Part shown: positions 60,732-64,000 of the stretch, piece by piece | Layout: each line of letters begins with the position of its first letter | How positions within the stretch are numbered: position 1 is the first letter of the stretch | Assembly: GCF_963667555.1 (NCBI RefSeq) | Contig: NZ_OY763421.1 | Location: 1,071,562-1,135,561 of the forward strand | Origin: an uncultured Methanolobus sp. | GTDB lineage: Archaea > Halobacteriota > Methanosarcinia > Methanosarcinales > Methanosarcinaceae | Direction: 5' to 3' | Length of the DNA stretch: 64,000 bases | Notes under the pieces: model-generated | Told to the model about the DNA's origin: nothing | Seen by the model: the letters and a program-made list of their open reading frames with translations, nothing else | The model's database searches: none | Position numbers and translations under genes: made by a program

Positions 60732-61760
60732 TTATTCCAAATGTGAAAGTTCTATAGACAGGTTTGCTATCTTTAAAATATGGTCTCTGATCCTGCAACA
60801 ACTGTCAAGCATTATTTCGGTATGGGGACTGGTATCCGTGTCTGCATTTTCTTCACATTTTTTGATCATGATGTCAAGCTTCATACCATTTGTTATTACT
60901 CCGGTTGCCAGCTCTCTGTCCTTTAGCTTGAAAGATTCATACACATCCCTGAACATTTCCTGCAGGAAACAACATAATTCTGTCATTCTGGATGTCAGAT
61001 CCCATGATGTATTGCCATTTTCAAAATAAAGGGCGATCTTTGTTAGATAATCGTCTATCCTGTCGATGTTCTCTGTGGCAAGACGGTGATAAAATGCCTG
61101 TGTAAGGCTCAGTTCATCTTTTCCTGAAAGGCACTTTGTATTCATCTTTTCAGTATATATTCTGGACAAAAGGAAATATATGCGTTCTATTTCCATGCTA
61201 TGGGACGTCAGTTCTCTGCAAAGCATTGTATCCTTTTCATTCAATACTTTAATGAGATCTTCAAATAGCAGGAACGTCATGGAAAACATGCGCTTTGCAG
61301 CTTTTTCAATGGTGAATTCCTGCGTGTTTAGCAGACTCTGAATTATGATCCGGTTTTCGGATGATTCTACGACCTCAAAACCAATGAGATGTTTGCAGAG
61401 TTGTCGAATCTTGTTTTTGCACTCCAATGTGATCTTTTCACCATAGAGTTCTATGGAATGATAATTGCCTAGGACGTACAGGGCCAGTATGTCCCTTTCA
61501 ATGCTTTCAATGTTGCGATCTGTACATATCTTTTTACAGTTATGTTCTTTAGTGTAACCAGGCGGTATCAGTAATACCGAACCATCTTCCTGATATGAGA
61601 ATCCTATTTCCGATCCGGCACCTATTCTGGAATTGAGCACCCACTTTTTAGGAAGTGTGATTATATATGTGGATTTTCCTGTGATCTGGACCTTCCTTGT
61701 ATCCAGGGAAGCATTATTCAGAATGATGCCAGCACTACAGGATTGATTGATGTTAGTCAC
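60732..61760 (-). CDS. AbrB-PhoU phosphate uptake regulator, copy 2
   Basis: A 342-residue paralogue of the protein at 59323, encoded on the other strand. It has the same AbrB domain (DTRKVQITGKSTYIITLPKKWV) followed by two PhoU-like bundles, but the PhoU metal motif is changed (ENIDRIDDYLTKI, with His lost). A Cys-rich patch (HNCKKIC) follows the AbrB domain. The start is GTG with AGGAGGAG upstream. The two copies converge around the membrane protein gene and may answer to different phosphate levels. Confidence 0.83.
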   Translation of the reverse strand: MTNINQSCSAGIILNNASLDTRKVQITGKSTYIITLPKKWVLNSRIGAGSEIGFSYQEDGSVLLIPPGYTKEHNCKKICTDRNIESIERDILALYVLGNYHSIELYGEKITLECKNKIRQLCKHLIGFEVVESSENRIIIQSLLNTQEFTIEKAAKRMFSMTFLLFEDLIKVLNEKDTMLCRELTSHSMEIERIYFLLSRIYTEKMNTKCLSGKDELSLTQAFYHRLATENIDRIDDYLTKIALYFENGNTSWDLTSRMTELCCFLQEMFRDVYESFKLKDRELATGVITNGMKLDIMIKKCEENADTDTSPHTEIMLDSCCRIRDHILKIANLSIELSHLE

Positions 61761-61807
61761 TTCTATTCTCCTCCTGCAATAGCACTTTTTGAAACTAAAA
61801 CGAAAAA

Positions 61808-61826
61808 GAGCCGGAAATTCCGGCTC
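61808..61826 (-). terminator. terminator of the pilin-like phosphate-binding gene
   Basis: GAGCCGGAA-A-TTCCGGCTC is a perfect 9-bp palindrome. On the minus strand it is followed by TTTTTCGTTTT, 45 bp after the stop of the gene ending at 61871 and upstream of the GTG of AbrB-PhoU copy 2. Confidence 0.75.
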
Positions 61827-61870
61827 AAATATTTGTTTTAACTATCATTTTGTATTGGAAGGGGCTATGT

Positions 61871-62947
61871 TCACACCTGATTTACTTCCAGAAGACTGAA
61901 GTATCCGGCATCAGTGTAGAGGTCCATTGAACCAGGCTGTTGTGCATAATTAATGAACTGGGATTCAACAGAACTTGGCCAGCCATTGGTAACCATATAC
62001 ATATTATTAAGAAGGCCTGCAGGATAAGCTACTGTATTTCCATTCAGCCCCTTATTTACATGTATTCTCATGTGCTCGATATCTTCTACACATGCCTTCT
62101 TAAGAGTACATGTCCCATCTTTTACACCAATGAAATTGATGTCCATGCCTTCCTCTACAGCTTCCATGGCAAACCTGTAATCCACAAAGCCGAGTCCATC
62201 CGGGTCATTTGCAATTGCCTCAAGCATTTCATGATCGCCAGTTACTGCTACTATGTTGCTTTTGCCTGAAATGAAGTCACCATTGCCATCTGCAATGAAT
62301 TTGGAGAATATGTACTCTGGGCCAGACCTTGTTTCAGTTCTCCTGTAGAGAGTTACATTGTCTGCAGCAACAGCAGTTCTTGCAGTTCCATCCGCACGAG
62401 TCAGATTCATTGCAGTAGTACTGCCATCTGTGATTGCAGTGTTGTACATTTTATATAGGTCAATAATAGTCAGTTCGGAAAGATTGGTAGCTGTAAACTC
62501 TGTTTTTACATCTGATCCACCTATGATCACAACTGCGCTTCCTCCTATCCAATGTGTCTGCAGGTCTGGATATTTTGTTTCCTCCTCGGCAGTCAGTTCT
62601 CTTGAGAGCAGACCAATGTCAATTATATCCTTGCCTACTGCAGCAATACCTGCAGTGTCACCTCCATTTTCCTGGACAACTATCTCGGTACCGGCATAGT
62701 CTTCCTCGAAACCGGATTTAAGCGATTCTGCTAGAGGGGTTACTGAGGTACTTCCAGCGACAAGGAGCTTGGTAGAAGCTGCTGAAGCTGCGTCTTCTGC
62801 ACTTACGTCGTCAGATACGTCGCCTGAGAATGAGCCTAAAATCGTTCCTACTGCTGCTGCACCTGCAATTGCTACCACTACTAAGACGAGGGTTGCAATT
62901 ATGGGTGAGACCGCGTTTTCATTTTGATATAGTCTTTTTATGTTCAT
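61871..62947 (-). CDS. PstS-like phosphate-binding protein fused to an archaeal pilin N-terminus
   Basis: A protein of about 358 residues. It starts MNIKRLYQNENAVSPIIATL followed by VLVVVAIAGA, the class III/pilin-type signal and helix of archaeal type IV pilins. A short acidic linker (about 45-60) leads to a complete PstS-type domain: LVAGSTSVTPLAESLKSGFE, VQENGGDTAGIAAV, IDIGLLSREL, and the C-terminal LLNNMYMVTNGWPSS. I chose the ATG at 62947; the longer frame to 63046 lacks homologous sequence. The protein may be displayed on a pilus-like structure or simply anchored by this helix. It lies in the phosphate island with a terminator after it. Confidence 0.85.
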   Translation of the reverse strand: MNIKRLYQNENAVSPIIATLVLVVVAIAGAAAVGTILGSFSGDVSDDVSAEDAASAASTKLLVAGSTSVTPLAESLKSGFEEDYAGTEIVVQENGGDTAGIAAVGKDIIDIGLLSRELTAEEETKYPDLQTHWIGGSAVVIIGGSDVKTEFTATNLSELTIIDLYKMYNTAITDGSTTAMNLTRADGTARTAVAADNVTLYRRTETRSGPEYIFSKFIADGNGDFISGKSNIVAVTGDHEMLEAIANDPDGLGFVDYRFAMEAVEEGMDINFIGVKDGTCTLKKACVEDIEHMRIHVNKGLNGNTVAYPAGLLNNMYMVTNGWPSSVESQFINYAQQPGSMDLYTDAGYFSLLEVNQV

Positions 62948-63534
62948 ATCGACCACCTTGTACTCTACACAAATTAATTGGCATGTATCCAAATATTTAG
63001 ATTTATCACCGCGATTATATTTATTGCTATTGATAATAAATATCACTATTTAGAGTACATATATCCCCATACATCTATGATATTTATAGTCTTTGGAAAC
63101 TAATCCAAAGAGTTTGGGTTATATGAAAATATCACTTTTTTTGCATAAATAAGTCTAATGCTGTCTTTTTTATAAATAGGTAGATGCTACAAAATAGAAC
63201 ATATTATTTGGGGTATATCCAAATATTCTCTTCTGCTTTGGTGAATGTGGCATTAAAAATGCATTTTAATATTCATATCAAATAGATTATGAAAACAGGC
63301 ATATGTTTTGCAACAGAATTAAGCAATTAAGCTAATTGTGCAGTAAAAATAATAATTGTCAAATCTTTAACCAATGAGATTGCCTAATATCCTTATCAAC
63401 TAACCAGAAGAACAAATCCTTGAAAAACTCAATATCGAATGTCTATATAGGTTATTTTCTTCACAATACTTCATTGTTTAGTATATAGTTCCTTTGTGCA
63501 AGGGATATATGATTACGTGTGTATTCTCAATTTC
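62948..63534. other. intergenic region with divergent promoters
   Basis: No gene is evident in these 587 bp. Near 63090-63109, CTTTGGA-AACTAA-TCCAAAG is a 7-bp inverted repeat, about 140 bp upstream of the pilin-PstS start and a possible control site for it. TATA-like sequences are present on both strands. The rest is AT-rich without clear repeats. Confidence 0.45.
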
Positions 63535-63714
63535 ATGAAGAGAATAGTCAGTTTGCTGGCAGCGGTGGTACTTTCCCTATATACCTTCTATTCTACATGC
63601 TGGTACACAGCCTCCTCGTTTTTTAATATGGCTGTACCCTTTGTTTTCGTGACTTTGTCGGGATATGCCCTGCTGATCTACGTTCTGTCCAGAAAAGTAT
63701 CCAAAAAATCATGA
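63535..63714 (+). CDS. 59-residue small membrane protein
   Basis: The protein begins MKRIVSLLAAVVLSLYTFYS and has two hydrophobic helices (about 5-20 and 30-50) and a basic tail (SRKVSKKS). I chose the ATG at 63535; an in-frame ATG at 63496 would add a less likely leader. It ends 16 bp before a secreted protein gene and is probably co-transcribed with it. The function is unknown. Confidence 0.6.
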   Translation: MKRIVSLLAAVVLSLYTFYSTCWYTASSFFNMAVPFVFVTLSGYALLIYVLSRKVSKKS

Positions 63715-63730
63715 TAGCGGAGTGGAGTTT

Positions 63731-64000
63731 ATGGTAAAAACGGAAAAATGCATACTCTGCCTGTTATGCTTAACAGCTTTGCTGCTGTTCTCTTCATATC
63801 TACCTCTGGCATCTGCAAACACGGAATGTCCCTGTGATGACCTTGATGATTGTGTTGAGTGGGTCAGCGAAGGCAGTGTCAGTGTCCAGTGGGGTCAGGT
63901 TAAAACCGTTGAGATAAATGGGGAGTATTACACTTTCAGGTCTGATGATTTTGATAAGAGTCTGGAATCTGCACTAATTTCTATCGAAAGGGATGGCATA
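63731..64000 (+). CDS. secreted surface protein, N-terminal part, related to the 10.6-13.5 kb pair (cut by window)
   Basis: Only the first 90 residues are visible. A signal peptide (MVKTEKCILCLLCLTALLLF, ending near LASAN) is followed by a Cys/Asp segment (CPCDDLDDC) and VEWVSEGSVSVQWGQ, YTFRSDDFD. This matches the N-terminal domain of the proteins at 10614 (EWSDSAAKSGTLKWGG) and 12226 (VEWLTAEEYTLYWGDEV). It is thus a third member of the same secreted family. The small membrane protein gene lies 16 bp upstream. Confidence 0.8.
   Translation, partial: MVKTEKCILCLLCLTALLLFSSYLPLASANTECPCDDLDDCVEWVSEGSVSVQWGQVKTVEINGEYYTFRSDDFDKSLESALISIERDGI

Noticed and set aside
60732..61760. AbrB-PhoU copy 2 as a toxin-antitoxin antitoxin
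   Set aside because: The AbrB domain alone could suggest this, but the PhoU bundles and phosphate-gene context argue for a phosphate regulator.

Overview
The window looks like a chromosome segment of a methanogenic archaeon of the Methanosarcinaceae. The methylotrophic genera around Methanolobus and Methanococcoides are my best guess, from general likeness rather than a database match. Archaeal markers are AMP phosphorylase, the SPOUT methyltransferase Trm56, an NcsA-type tRNA thiolase, a potassium-independent proton pyrophosphatase, a CooC-type ATPase, geranylgeranyl reductase, a PGF-type surface anchor and pilin-type N-termini. Promoters are TATA boxes about 25 bp upstream, and ribosome binding sites resemble GGAGGTGATC.

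Layout. 0-20 kb is mostly housekeeping: MoxR ATPase, pheA, mscS, a guanine-deaminase-like enzyme, deoA-trm56, a Nif3-like protein, a KaiC/Rad55-like ATPase in tandem with two secreted proteins, a DHH phosphoesterase, engB, a lipid reductase operon, an EVE-like reader protein, FKBP and tRNA-Ser(UGA). 20.3-24.6 kb is gene-poor, with an IS1-family element, small ORFs, hairpins and candidate small RNAs. 24.6-39.7 kb holds a giant beta-helix surface protein, a multi-PAS histidine kinase, transporters, lipoproteins and a divergent HxlR/flavoprotein pair. 39.9-53.7 kb holds hppA, ncsA, a TctA-like permease, a repeat-bearing pilin-like protein, a cooC-cupin pair, a CDF transporter and aroC. An intact ISL3-family element (53741-55014) sits exactly at the aroC stop codon with an 8-bp target duplication. 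55.4-63 kb is a phosphate-sensing island: two PstS-like proteins (one fused to a pilin N-terminus), a PhnD-like lipoprotein overlapping a histidine kinase gene, and two AbrB-PhoU regulators, with no permease or ATPase. The window ends inside a secreted-protein gene related to the pair at 10.6-13.5 kb.

The most interesting material is non-coding. Six unrelated loci (5483, 24142, 24317, 35413, 38492 and 42154) carry roughly 70-105-nt elements whose ends pair into a closing stem. Most have a TATA box at the right distance and a long, nearly G-free, C-rich interior. In four of them a G-U pair inside or next to the stem works only on the strand predicted by the promoter. Two share an identical 16-nt C-rich segment on opposite strands, and two others share CATACCAACCA. 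I propose them as a family of stem-clamped small RNAs. Separately, a dispersed repeat of about 250-300 bp with three GC-rich hairpins occurs seven times, mostly in 3' or convergent intergenic regions.

Other points are a mechanosensitive channel gene whose only well-placed start appears to be ACG, a hairpin that covers the start site of an exported nuclease gene, a four-copy helically phased operator array in front of the EVE-like gene, and several small genes (53, 48 and possibly 28 residues).
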